Assembly (NCBI RefSeq): GCF_000379825.1
Contig: NZ_KB903836.1
Location: 124,599-188,598 of the forward strand
DNA from: Longispora albida DSM 44784
GTDB lineage: Bacteria > Actinomycetota > Actinomycetes > Mycobacteriales > Micromonosporaceae
Direction of reading: 5' to 3'
DNA: 64,000 bases
Shown: positions 27,138 through 35,664 of the stretch, in pieces
How positions within the stretch are numbered: position 1 is the stretch's first letter
Layout: each line of letters opens with the position of its first letter
Position numbers and translations under genes: made by a program
Notes under the pieces: generated by a model
Databases searched by the model: none
The model's input: only the letters and a program-made list of their open reading frames with translations
Told to the model about the DNA's origin: nothing

Positions 27138-27859
27138 TAGCCACTTCGTACAGTCCGCAGGACACAATCCCCGCACGTACCGCCACTGTTAGGAACGCGG
27201 TAGTAAAGGCAGCAGCTCCGGCGGCGGAATCCCGCCGTGACCGGCAGCCCGGTCGTCGTGCCGGCCAGGAGTCCCGTGCCGAGTACCTGCGCGACGATAG
27301 CAGCCGGTGAATGTCCGGAGCGGGCCAGCATCCCCGCCGCGCCGTGGAGGGCCGAGGCGGCGTTGCCCCACAGCACCTTGCCGCTCACGGGGACGGTGGC
27401 CTGGACGGCCTCGGCCAGCGGCACGAGATGATCGGCCACGACAGCCGAGTACAGCCCGGCGGCGTCCGGCTCCCCGGCGCTCACCTCCGCGGCCAGCAGG
27501 CTCACCGGCTCACCGGTCCGGTACCGCCACGACAGCCCGCCCGGGCCGAGCCGGGGGAGTACCCCGCCGGTCACCACGCACGCCAGCAGCGGTGACCACA
27601 GCTTGGCCGCGTAACCCTGGAACATCAGGGAGGCCGCGATCCGCCGGTCCGGCTCGCCGGGCGCCCGGGGCATCCGGCCGGGGAGCGGATCCCAGAGGCG
27701 TTCGCCGACGGCCGCGATCAGCTCGCCGGTCAGCTCCCCGGAGTACAGGCCGCTGACCGGCCGCCAGTCACCGGGATCGCCGTCGAGGAGAACCTCGAAG
27801 TACTGGCTGAACCGGGCAGCTTCCCTCAGCGCACCACGGTGGGCGTCCAGCGCATCCAT
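27137..27859 (-). CDS. FhuF-like (2Fe-2S) ferric siderophore reductase
   Basis: 240 residues. The C-terminus has the FhuF-type cysteine motif CCLYYRVPNSGGTCGDC, whose four cysteines bind a 2Fe-2S cluster. Residues 60-200 match the ferric iron reductase domain (AASLMFQGYAAKLWSPLLAC, LWGNAASALHGAAGML). It likely releases iron from ferric siderophores in the cytoplasm. Its start overlaps the 3' end of the DUF2332 gene by 34 bases, so the true start may be slightly downstream. It is co-directional with DUF2332 and a CDF transporter, which fits a metal-handling unit. Confidence 0.85.
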   Translation of the reverse strand: MDALDAHRGALREAARFSQYFEVLLDGDPGDWRPVSGLYSGELTGELIAAVGERLWDPLPGRMPRAPGEPDRRIAASLMFQGYAAKLWSPLLACVVTGGVLPRLGPGGLSWRYRTGEPVSLLAAEVSAGEPDAAGLYSAVVADHLVPLAEAVQATVPVSGKVLWGNAASALHGAAGMLARSGHSPAAIVAQVLGTGLLAGTTTGLPVTAGFRRRSCCLYYRVPNSGGTCGDCVLRTVRSG

Positions 27860-28866
27860 CGACCAAATCCGTCCACTTCGGCCAGCACCTGTACCTGTTC
27901 CAGCTCGCCCGCCCGGAATGTCACGGCGGTCACCAGCCCGTGGGCCTCGGCGAACTCCCCGAGATCATCCCCGGTGAACAGGCCGAGCACGTACTTGGGC
28001 ATGTCCTTGCTGACCCAGACCAGGTCACGCCCTGCCGCGGCGAGCAGGCCGGGCAGCTCGGCCCGCTGTTCCAGGCAGCACATCACGTTGGCCTCGTAGA
28101 CGACCGGCACCCGGCAATCCGGGATGCCCGCGAGCACACCTGGCAGCTCCGCCATGAAGTCCCCGGCGACGAGTTCGGGGCTGGCCTCCTCCGCCTCGGC
28201 CAGCGCCTGGTCGATCCGGGTGCGCTGCCCCGGCAGGTCGTGGGAGCAGGCCCGCAGCCAGGCGATCTCGTCGGCGTCCGCGATGCCGATCGGGTCGAGG
28301 TCGATGCCGATCCGCTGGCCGATCCGCAGCGGCTCGCCGAGGTAGCTCACGGACTCGCCACGGACCTCGATGTCCAGCACGAGCGGCCGGCCGGTGTCGA
28401 GCCCCGCCTCGCCGTAGCGGTAGCCGAACCGGTCGAGCATCAGCGTCAGCCCGGCCGCCGCGCCCAGCTCCACCAGCGCCAGCTCCCGGTCGCCAGCCCA
28501 GTGCTGCGCGAAGCCGATGCCCGGCCGGAGCATCGCCGCGACCAGCGGATCGTTGGCACGCGCCTTCCGGCTGGCACAGATCAAGGACAGTTCTTTCTCG
28601 TACCGGGCCACGAAGTCCCGGAAGTTCCCCCGCACGTCACCGTCCCACGTGGACAGCGGGTGCCCGGGATTCTTCGCCAGCAGGTACTCGACGGCGGAGA
28701 ACAGCCGGTTGGGCTTGTCCCAGGTCCCGTGCTCGGCGACCGGCGCGGCGAGGCCCGGTTCGGAGACGATCAGCTCGCACAGGTCCGCGAGGTGCGGGAC
28801 CCGCTCCTTGTACTGCTCGGTACGGTTCTGGAAGGACTCGATCAGAGTTGGGATCTTCTTCTGCAC
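27826..28866 (-). CDS. DUF2332 domain protein
   Basis: 346 residues from GTG 28866 (VQKKIPTLIESFQNRTEQYK). The family signature is seen: IGFAQHWAGDRELALVELGA near the middle and a C-terminal VVYEANVMCCLEQRAEL. DUF2332 proteins look like degenerate class-I methyltransferases, but their reaction is unknown. The gene sits 13 bases downstream of the CDF transporter gene and overlaps the FhuF-like gene, so these three appear to form one operon. Confidence 0.85.
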   Translation of the reverse strand: MQKKIPTLIESFQNRTEQYKERVPHLADLCELIVSEPGLAAPVAEHGTWDKPNRLFSAVEYLLAKNPGHPLSTWDGDVRGNFRDFVARYEKELSLICASRKARANDPLVAAMLRPGIGFAQHWAGDRELALVELGAAAGLTLMLDRFGYRYGEAGLDTGRPLVLDIEVRGESVSYLGEPLRIGQRIGIDLDPIGIADADEIAWLRACSHDLPGQRTRIDQALAEAEEASPELVAGDFMAELPGVLAGIPDCRVPVVYEANVMCCLEQRAELPGLLAAAGRDLVWVSKDMPKYVLGLFTGDDLGEFAEAHGLVTAVTFRAGELEQVQVLAEVDGFGRWMRWTPTVVR

Positions 28867-28879
28867 CGCGCAAGGGTAC

Positions 28880-29764
28880 TCATCGATGCCCGGGGCTGGG
28901 GTCCGAGAATCCGGCCGGTTCGAGCTGGAACGTGCTGTGCCCGATGTCGTAGCCGGAGCCCAGCGCCGCGTGCAGTCCGCTGAGGACGGCTTCCTGGTCG
29001 GCGCCCGGCTCGACCGTGATGTGCGCGGAGGCCGTGCGCACGCCCGACGTGATCGTCCACGCGTGCAGGTCGTGTACCCCGGCCACGCCGGGCACGGCGA
29101 GCAGGCTGGCCCGCAGGGCACCGAGGTCGACGTCCCTCGGCGTGCCCTCCATCAGCACGTGCACCGCCTCCCGGCCGAGCACGTACGCCCTCGGGATGAT
29201 CATGACGCCGATCAGCATGGCGGCGATGGCGTCGGCCCGCTGGAAGCCCGTGAAGATCATGACCAGGGCCGCGACCACCGTCGCCGCGGCGGCCAGCATG
29301 TCCGACAGCACCTCGAGGAACGCGCCCCGCACGTTCAGCGACTCGCCCTGCCCCTTCATCAGGAGCAGTACCGAGACCGCGTTGCCAGCCGTCGCCACCA
29401 GGGCGAACCAGAGCATCGAGCCCGAGGCGACCTCCGGCGGCTCCAGCAGGCCCCGGATCGCGGTGACCAGGATGTACAGCCCGACGGCCGTCACCAGTAC
29501 CGCGTTGAACAGGGCGATGATCATCTCGGCGCGCTGGAGGCCGAAGGTGCGCTGGGGCGTCGGCGGCCGGGCCGCGAGCGTGACCGCGACCAGAGCCATG
29601 AGCACGCCGAACGAGTCGACCGCCAGGTGGGTCGCGTCGGCCAGCAGCGCCAGGGACTTCGTGAACAGCCAGCCGATCACCTCGATCACGATCACGGTCA
29701 CCGAGATGCAGAGCGCGATGGCCAGTGCCCGCCGATGGCGCATTCCCGCCGTTTCCGCCGTCAT
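28880..29764 (-). CDS. Cation diffusion facilitator transporter
   Basis: 294 residues; ATG 29764 is preferred over an in-frame TTG six bases upstream. Six membrane segments in residues 10-200. Metal-site residues lie in TM2 (ATHLAVDSFG) and TM5 (FLEVLSDMLAAA), which keep the HxxxD and D positions of zinc-type CDF proteins. A cytosolic C-terminal domain follows (VHDLHAWTITSG). It likely exports Zn2+ or a related metal against protons. Confidence 0.9.
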   Translation of the reverse strand: MTAETAGMRHRRALAIALCISVTVIVIEVIGWLFTKSLALLADATHLAVDSFGVLMALVAVTLAARPPTPQRTFGLQRAEMIIALFNAVLVTAVGLYILVTAIRGLLEPPEVASGSMLWFALVATAGNAVSVLLLMKGQGESLNVRGAFLEVLSDMLAAAATVVAALVMIFTGFQRADAIAAMLIGVMIIPRAYVLGREAVHVLMEGTPRDVDLGALRASLLAVPGVAGVHDLHAWTITSGVRTASAHITVEPGADQEAVLSGLHAALGSGYDIGHSTFQLEPAGFSDPSPGHR

Positions 29765-29853
29765 GGTCAAAGTTTGCCCCGTATGTTGGTGCTACGCGCC
29801 GCATATCGCGAAGGCCGCACACCGTGAGGCCGCAGACGTGTGAGGAGATGGCC

Positions 29854-30171
29854 GTGGAAGCCGCCCAGCTCAGCGACCCGGTCGTCCGGACCGTCGTCAC
29901 CGCGATGAACAACAAGGACAGTGACTCGTTCTTCTCGGCGTTCGCCCCCGAGGCGGAGCTGACCGACGACGGCACGGCCCACGAGTTCACGACGTGGGCC
30001 GAGCGGGAGATCTTCCGGGGCGAGGGCACCCTCGACGTCCAGTCCGAAGGCGAGGGCGGGCTCTACCTGACCGGCGCCTTCACGTCGGCCCAGTGGGGGA
30101 CGTTCAGCACGTTCTGGCAGTTCACCGTGGCTGACGGCCAGGTGACCCGCCTCGACGTCGGCGCACTCTGA
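29854..30171 (+). CDS. NTF2-like (SnoaL-type) protein
   Basis: 105 residues. GTG 29854 is preferred because GAGGAG at 29842-29847 is six bases upstream; ATG 29848 would have no room for it. The sequence VVRTVVTAMNNKDSDSFFSA, FAPEAELTDDG and a C-terminal WQFTVADGQVTRLDV match the cone-shaped NTF2-like fold. The ligand or reaction is unknown. Convergent with the AAA/TPR gene, one base between them. Confidence 0.85.
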   Translation: MEAAQLSDPVVRTVVTAMNNKDSDSFFSAFAPEAELTDDGTAHEFTTWAEREIFRGEGTLDVQSEGEGGLYLTGAFTSAQWGTFSTFWQFTVADGQVTRLDVGAL

Positions 30172-30172
30172 C

Positions 30173-32548
30173 CTAGCTTCGCTCGGCCCAGATACGGGCC
30201 AGCCGCACCATCGGGTACTCGGCGGCCGTCGCCCGCGCCGCCGCGACGAGTTTCTCGGCCTCGGCCTCGTCGCCGTCACCGGCCCGGCGGGTCAGTGCTG
30301 TCGCGAGGTCGGCCTGGCTGGCTGCCCGGTACGCGACGGCACCGAGCCGCTCGTTGGCCGCGACCGCCGCGCGCAGGTACCCGGCGGCACCCTCCACATC
30401 CCCAGCCGTCAGCGCGCACAACCCCAGGTACCGGTCGGCCGACCCGAGGCACGCACTGGCATCGGCCGCCACGACGGCCCGGCCTGCACTGGGGAGCAGC
30501 AGCCGGTACGCCTCGGCGGCCACCACGGCGTCGGAAGCCATGAACGCCATCTCGGCCAGCAGCGCCCAGCCGAACGGCCCAGCCGTCCCGAATCCCTCGT
30601 GGAACTCGCCGAGCATCGACCGGACCGCGTCGATGTTCCCGCCGAGCCACTCCACCAGCGGCGCACCCAGCGGCGCCCCCGGCCCCGGCGCGAACTCGAC
30701 CGAATAACGCCCACCCGCAGCCCACGTCAGCGGCAGCATCTGCGTCGCGAACACATCCTCCACACCAGGCGAGCGGAACGCGACGGCGTGCTCCCGGGCC
30801 GCACGCGCGGCGATGCCCGCGTCCCGGAACCGCCCGGCCAGCGCCAGCATCATGCTCCGCGCCGACCCGGCCCGAGACAGGAACCCGGGATGCCCCGTCC
30901 GTTCCGCCAGCGCCTCGTACGTGGCCAGCTCCCGCCCGGCTTGCGCTGCCTGGCAGCTTTCGAGCAGAGCCGTCAGCCGCCACAGCCGCCCGTCCAGCTC
31001 GCGGCTGACCAGCCCGTGCCGGACGGCCAGCTCGACGATCTCCGTAGCGCGGGACAGCCGGTCCTCCAGCGGCTCCAGTGCCCAGAGGACCGAGAGCCGG
31101 GCATGCAGCAGCCCGGCGAGCAGTGGCCCGTCGTCGAGCCGCCGCGCTGTGCCGGCTGCCTCGCCGAAGAGTGCCCGCTGCTCCGCCGGGACGGGTACGG
31201 CGCTGGCCAGCCAGGCCAGCAGCCTTGCCCGCAGCCCGGGAGCCTGGCTGCCCAGCAGCCCAAGCACCTGGCGCACGACAGGTGAGAGCTCCGGGGTGTG
31301 CGGCAGGGCCAGGGCCGCTTCAGCCGCCAGTACCGGATTATCTGCTCTGTGGCTGATGGCGATGGCCTCGGTGAGATCCTCGATGCCGCGTCCTGGATCG
31401 CCAGCCGCGACCCAGGCCTCGCCCCGGACGGCGAGCAGCCGGGCACGCAGCTGTGGCAGCCCCTCGTAACGTCCGATGGCCGCCAGGCCAGCGTCGCACT
31501 GCCCGATCGCGTTCTCCGGCGCCAGCAGCGGCAGCGCCGCCCGGGCGGCCAGCACAGTGAACTCGGTGGCCCGTGCGGGATCACCCTCCGGCAGAGCTTT
31601 CCGGAGGTGATGCGCAACCTCCGCATGGCTGCCACCGGCCACGACGAGCACCTCAGCCGCCCTGTGGTGCAAGGCCAGGCGCTCGGTGCGGGGGACTGCC
31701 GCATAGACCTCCTCGCCGGGCAACCCCGCCTCCGCAGCCCGCGCACACGCCATCGTGAACCTGCCCGGTGGCAGTCCGGTCATGACGGCGAGCACCCGCG
31801 CCGCTGGCTGCTGACCCAGCACAGCTCCTGCGGCCACGACACTCCGCGTGTCGGCGTCCAGCGTGGACAGCCGGGCCGTCATGGGCCTGCCCGCTTGTTC
31901 TGGCCGGCTGAGCAGCTCGGTCGTGCGGTACGCGTTGCCCAGGGCCGCCCGGTACACAGCCCAGGCTTCCAGCTCCGGCCGGTGCCCGGCGACCAGCTCG
32001 GCGACCTCGGCCACGAGCAGCGGCGGGATCGCCATGACCGTGCCGTGCTGGTTGACCTCCGCCATCCGGCCGGCGGGCCGCTGCGTCGTCACCACCATGA
32101 CGCGGCAGTCATCCAGGCTGTTCCCGAGCGCGCCCACCAGCGTCAGCGAGACCGGATCAGCCTCGTGGAGGTCGTCGAGCACCACCAGCAGCGGGCTTGC
32201 GGAGGCAGCCGCACGCACGTACCCGGCGAAAGAGTGCAGCAGGGCGGCCTTCGCCTGGGCGGCCGGCACGTCCGGAGCCGGGCTGCCGCCCAGCCAGGGC
32301 AGCGGCTCGCCGAGCACGGCGGCTACCTGCGCCCACAACGCGTACGGCGGCGCGGGGTCCGTGCCCCGCGCCCGGCCCCACACGACCCGGAACCCCTGCT
32401 CGGCCGCCCGTACCGCGATCTTCTCGGCCACAGCGGTCTTACCCACCCCGGCGGCCCCGGTCACGTGCAGCATCCGGAACGCGCCACCGGCAGCCTCACC
32501 GAGCAGGTCGGCAGCGGTGGCCAGCTCGTGTCTCCGCCCAGCGAACAT
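30173..32548 (-). CDS. Large AAA/STAND ATPase with TPR-like repeats, no C-terminal HTH
   Basis: 791 residues from ATG 32548 (an in-frame ATG 30 bases upstream is possible). The N-terminus has MFAGRRHELATAADLLGEAA and a P-loop (VTGAAGVGKTAVAEKIAV), plus LLVVLDDLHEAD as Walker B. The rest is helical TPR-like. The LAL family normally ends in a LuxR HTH; this protein stops after AEYPMVRLARIWAERS without one. It is therefore a LAL-like ATPase lacking its DNA-binding domain, either a truncated regulator or one acting through a partner. Confidence 0.8.
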   Translation of the reverse strand: MFAGRRHELATAADLLGEAAGGAFRMLHVTGAAGVGKTAVAEKIAVRAAEQGFRVVWGRARGTDPAPPYALWAQVAAVLGEPLPWLGGSPAPDVPAAQAKAALLHSFAGYVRAAASASPLLVVLDDLHEADPVSLTLVGALGNSLDDCRVMVVTTQRPAGRMAEVNQHGTVMAIPPLLVAEVAELVAGHRPELEAWAVYRAALGNAYRTTELLSRPEQAGRPMTARLSTLDADTRSVVAAGAVLGQQPAARVLAVMTGLPPGRFTMACARAAEAGLPGEEVYAAVPRTERLALHHRAAEVLVVAGGSHAEVAHHLRKALPEGDPARATEFTVLAARAALPLLAPENAIGQCDAGLAAIGRYEGLPQLRARLLAVRGEAWVAAGDPGRGIEDLTEAIAISHRADNPVLAAEAALALPHTPELSPVVRQVLGLLGSQAPGLRARLLAWLASAVPVPAEQRALFGEAAGTARRLDDGPLLAGLLHARLSVLWALEPLEDRLSRATEIVELAVRHGLVSRELDGRLWRLTALLESCQAAQAGRELATYEALAERTGHPGFLSRAGSARSMMLALAGRFRDAGIAARAAREHAVAFRSPGVEDVFATQMLPLTWAAGGRYSVEFAPGPGAPLGAPLVEWLGGNIDAVRSMLGEFHEGFGTAGPFGWALLAEMAFMASDAVVAAEAYRLLLPSAGRAVVAADASACLGSADRYLGLCALTAGDVEGAAGYLRAAVAANERLGAVAYRAASQADLATALTRRAGDGDEAEAEKLVAAARATAAEYPMVRLARIWAERS

Positions 32549-32650
32549 GCCGGAAATCCTACCGTTCCGGCTGTCCATACAGGCCGGACGCGACCAGCGC
32601 CAGCACGCTGACCAGGCGGGGGAGCGGCACCACGGCCGCCCCCCGCACGG

Positions 32651-33085
32651 CTACAGCGTGATGGCGTACCTGACGAACGGGGTGAGGTCGCCGACCTTGT
32701 CGTACAGCACCCGGGCGGTGGCGTTGTGCTCCTGCGTGTGCCAGTACAACCGGGAGCAGCCCCGGGCCGCCGACCAGTCGCGGACAGCCTCGATCAGTGC
32801 CCGGCCGACGCCCTTGCCGCGCACGTCCGGGTCGGTGAACAGGTCCTGGAGGTAGCACAGGTCCGGGCCAGAGGTGCTGGGGTGGATGAAGAAGTGGGTG
32901 ATCCCGGCGAGCTCGCCGTCCACGTAGGCCCCGAGGGCGTGTACCCGGGTGCCGTCCTGGAAGTCGTTCCAGGCCTTCTCGTACATCTCGTCGGGCTCGG
33001 TGCGCTCGTAGAAGGCGATGTAGCCGCGGAACATCCGTTCCCAGGCCGGCCGGTCCTCAGGCCGCAGCGTGGCGATAGTGATCAT
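32651..33085 (-). CDS. GNAT-family N-acetyltransferase
   Basis: 144 residues. Motif A is present as LQDLFTDPDVRGKGVGRALI and motif B as LYWHTQEHNATARVLYDKVG. These are typical of small-molecule or protein acetyltransferases. It is co-directional with the flavoprotein gene upstream, with about 30 bases between them. The substrate is unknown. Confidence 0.92.
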   Translation of the reverse strand: MITIATLRPEDRPAWERMFRGYIAFYERTEPDEMYEKAWNDFQDGTRVHALGAYVDGELAGITHFFIHPSTSGPDLCYLQDLFTDPDVRGKGVGRALIEAVRDWSAARGCSRLYWHTQEHNATARVLYDKVGDLTPFVRYAITL

Positions 33086-33115
33086 GAAGCCACTGTACCC
33101 ACGGGCCGGTGACGC

Positions 33116-33667
33116 TCAGCCGGCGAAGAACGTCTTGGCCGCGGCGAGCGCCTCGGCGTCGTCGAGCACGTGGCCCGGCCGGGTGCCGTTGCCGAGGAGC
33201 AGCCCGCCCCAGCGCATGCCCATGTACCCGGCCGTCAGCTTCATCGTTCCCGCCAGCGGTTCGGCCATCGGAGCAGCCCCGCTCAGCGCGGTGATCGTCC
33301 ACAGTGTCCGCCCGGCCATGTTCGCCCGGAAGTCCGCACCCGGCACGCGCAGCCACGCCGACCAGTAGTCGAGGTAGACCTTGACCGGCGCGGACATCGT
33401 GTACCAGTACAGCGGGGTCGCGATCACCAGGTCCGTCGCGCCGAGCGTCGCGTCGAACAGGGTCTTCTCGTGGCCCTCCGGCTGCGGGTAGGTGCCGTCG
33501 CCGGTGTGGCGGAGGTCCTGGAACGGCGGCAGGTGCAGGTCGGTGAGCCGCAGCCAGGTCTGGGGCGTGCCCTCGGGGAGGTGGCTGGCCGCCTCCCTGG
33601 CGAGCAGTTCGGTGTTGCCGTCCTGCCGGGCGCTGCCGAGCAGGAAGGTGAAGGAGCGAGGGGCCAC
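33116..33667 (-). CDS. NAD(P)H-dependent flavodoxin-like oxidoreductase
   Basis: 183 residues from GTG 33667; the in-frame ATG 33700 lies inside an AT-rich stretch that looks like the promoter. The FMN-binding loop reads LLGSARQDGNTELLA, and the flavodoxin-fold motif ATPLYWYTMSAPVKVYLDYW follows. Such enzymes reduce quinones or nitro compounds with NAD(P)H. A LysR regulator gene lies directly upstream on the same strand. Confidence 0.85.
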   Translation of the reverse strand: MAPRSFTFLLGSARQDGNTELLAREAASHLPEGTPQTWLRLTDLHLPPFQDLRHTGDGTYPQPEGHEKTLFDATLGATDLVIATPLYWYTMSAPVKVYLDYWSAWLRVPGADFRANMAGRTLWTITALSGAAPMAEPLAGTMKLTAGYMGMRWGGLLLGNGTRPGHVLDDAEALAAAKTFFAG

Positions 33668-33781
33668 GGGTTCATCTCCGGAAGTTATATGCGTGTGCAT
33701 TTATTGCAACGGCAAGATCGTGCCACCTGCCCCCGCCAGCCGTCAAGCCCCCGGCCCGCCCGCCTCCAGCGGTCCCCTCCG

Positions 33782-34702
33782 TCAGGCCGCCCGCGCCTCC
33801 CGCACCTCCTGGACCCCCGTGTACTCCGTGACCCGCCGCGTCATCAGCGCGACCGCCGGCCACGACTGCCGGCCTGGCCTGGTCACGGCGAACATCCGGC
33901 GGCGCGCGTCCACGCCGGGCATCGGGAGCAGGCTGACGTCCTCACGCGGCGCGACGAACCCCGGCACCACCGAGACGCCGAGCCCCGCGCCGACCAGGTC
34001 GAGCACCAGCCCGAGACTGTCGGCGCGGTGCGCGATCCGGGGCGCGAAGCCCGCCAGCGCGCAGATCCGGCTGGCCAGCTCCGCGTCGTCCTCCCCGCGC
34101 GAGTTGACCACCCACGGCCAGCCGGCCAGGACGGAGAGCTGCGCGGGGGAGTCGATGGCAGACAGCGGGATCCGCCCGGCCGGTACGGCGAGCACGAGAG
34201 GCGTCGCGCAGGTCTCGACCACGGTGTCCCCGTTGTGCTGGAGCTTGGGGACGAGGCAGTAGTCGTACACGAACCCGAGGTCCACCCGCCCGGTGGCCAG
34301 CAGCTCCGTCACCTCGACCGGCTCGCGTTCCTGGAGTTCGACGCGCAGGTCCGGATGGCTCACGGCCAGCTCGCGGACGACGGGCAGGATGCTGCCGGAC
34401 AGGGCGCTGGCGAACGCGGCGACCCGCAGCAGCCCCGAGGGCTCGGCGTTCGCCCGGACGGCGGCCCTGGCGGCCTCGACGGCCGACAGGATGCCCTTCG
34501 CGTGCTCGGCGAGAGTACGCCCGGCCGGGGTGAACTGCACGCCCCGGCCGCTGCGTTCGAGCAGCTCAGCGCCCACTTCCTTCTCAAGGGCCGCGAGCTG
34601 GAGCGAGATGGCGGACGTGCCGTAGCCAGTCGCCTCCGCCACCGCGCGCATCGTGCCCAGGCAGTCGAGTTCGACCAGAGTCTTCAGTAACCGGGTGTCC
34701 AT
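33782..34702 (-). CDS. LysR-family transcriptional regulator
   Basis: 306 residues. The N-terminal HTH (ELDCLGTMRAVAEATGYGTS, AISLQLAALEKEVGAELL) and the effector domain starting near residue 92 (GLLRVAAFASALSGSILPVV) are complete. It is divergent from the EamA transporter gene at 34779, with about 75 bases between them, and probably controls it. Confidence 0.92.
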   Translation of the reverse strand: MDTRLLKTLVELDCLGTMRAVAEATGYGTSAISLQLAALEKEVGAELLERSGRGVQFTPAGRTLAEHAKGILSAVEAARAAVRANAEPSGLLRVAAFASALSGSILPVVRELAVSHPDLRVELQEREPVEVTELLATGRVDLGFVYDYCLVPKLQHNGDTVVETCATPLVLAVPAGRIPLSAIDSPAQLSVLAGWPWVVNSRGEDDAELASRICALAGFAPRIAHRADSLGLVLDLVGAGLGVSVVPGFVAPREDVSLLPMPGVDARRRMFAVTRPGRQSWPAVALMTRRVTEYTGVQEVREARAA

Positions 34703-34778
34703 GCCCTCGATTGTTCACGAATGCTGGACTGTCCATCCACAACTAGCCGGTAGACGTGAATGATCATTCCGGGTTCCC

Positions 34779-35657
34779 ATGGAGGGCATGACCGCACCCT
34801 CCGCCACGGCAGCCCGGGTCAACCCCGGAGCGCTGCTGGCCATCGCCTCGATGAGCCTCGTACAGCTCGGCGCAGCCCTGTCCACCGGCATGTTCGCCAC
34901 GATCGGCCCGGTGGCCACCGCGTGGCTCCGGCTCGCCTGGGCCGGCGTGATCTTCCTGGTGATCGCCCGGCCACGGCTCCGCAGCCTCCGCCGTGCCGAC
35001 CTGTCGGCCGCCGCGATGCTCGGCGTGACCAGCGGCGCGCTGACCGTCCTGTTCTTCGCGGCGATCGAGCGCATCCCGCTGGCGACGGCTGTCGCGATCG
35101 AGTTCCTCGGGCCGCTCGCTGTCGGCCTGTTCAGCAGCTCTGGGCGCGGCCGCAACCGGTGGGGAGCGCTGTGGCCGGTGCTGGCCTTCGGCGGCGTGCT
35201 GCTGGTGACCCAGCCGTGGCAGGGCGGGGCTGACCTGCTCGGGTTCGCCTACGCGGCGGGGGCCGGCACCTGCTGGGCCGTCTACATCCTGCTGACCCAG
35301 CGCGTCGGCGACAACCTGGGTGGCCTGCAGGGGCTGGCCATCTCGATGCCGGTGGCGGCGCTGGCGACCCTGCCGTTCGGGCTGGGCGCGACCGTCGCGC
35401 ACCTGAGCCCCGGCCTGCTGCTGGAGGGCCTCTTCCTCGCGCTGCTGCTGCCCGTCGTCCCGTACGCGCTCGAACTGCTCGCCCTGCGCCGCCTCGACGC
35501 CGCGTCCTTCGGCACTCTCATGAGCCTGGAACCGGCCCTGGCGCTGGTGATCGGGGCCGTCGTGCTCAGCCAGCTCCCGCAGCCGGTCCAGATCGGGGGG
35601 ATCGCGCTCGTGACCGTGGCCGCGATCGCTGTGGCCCGATCCGGACCGCGCGAGTAG
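34779..35657 (+). CDS. EamA-family (DMT superfamily) transporter
   Basis: 292 residues with ten hydrophobic segments and two EamA repeats (SGALTVLFFAAIERIPLATA in the first, PVVPYALELLALRRLDAASF in the second). Family members export amino acids, metabolites or drugs. Start could also be ATG 34788. It is divergent from the LysR gene. It ends seven bases before the convergent ATP-grasp gene, so it might export the product of the neighbouring cluster, but this is speculative. Confidence 0.9.
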   Translation: MEGMTAPSATAARVNPGALLAIASMSLVQLGAALSTGMFATIGPVATAWLRLAWAGVIFLVIARPRLRSLRRADLSAAAMLGVTSGALTVLFFAAIERIPLATAVAIEFLGPLAVGLFSSSGRGRNRWGALWPVLAFGGVLLVTQPWQGGADLLGFAYAAGAGTCWAVYILLTQRVGDNLGGLQGLAISMPVAALATLPFGLGATVAHLSPGLLLEGLFLALLLPVVPYALELLALRRLDAASFGTLMSLEPALALVIGAVVLSQLPQPVQIGGIALVTVAAIAVARSGPRE

Positions 35658-35664
35658 CGAGGAG

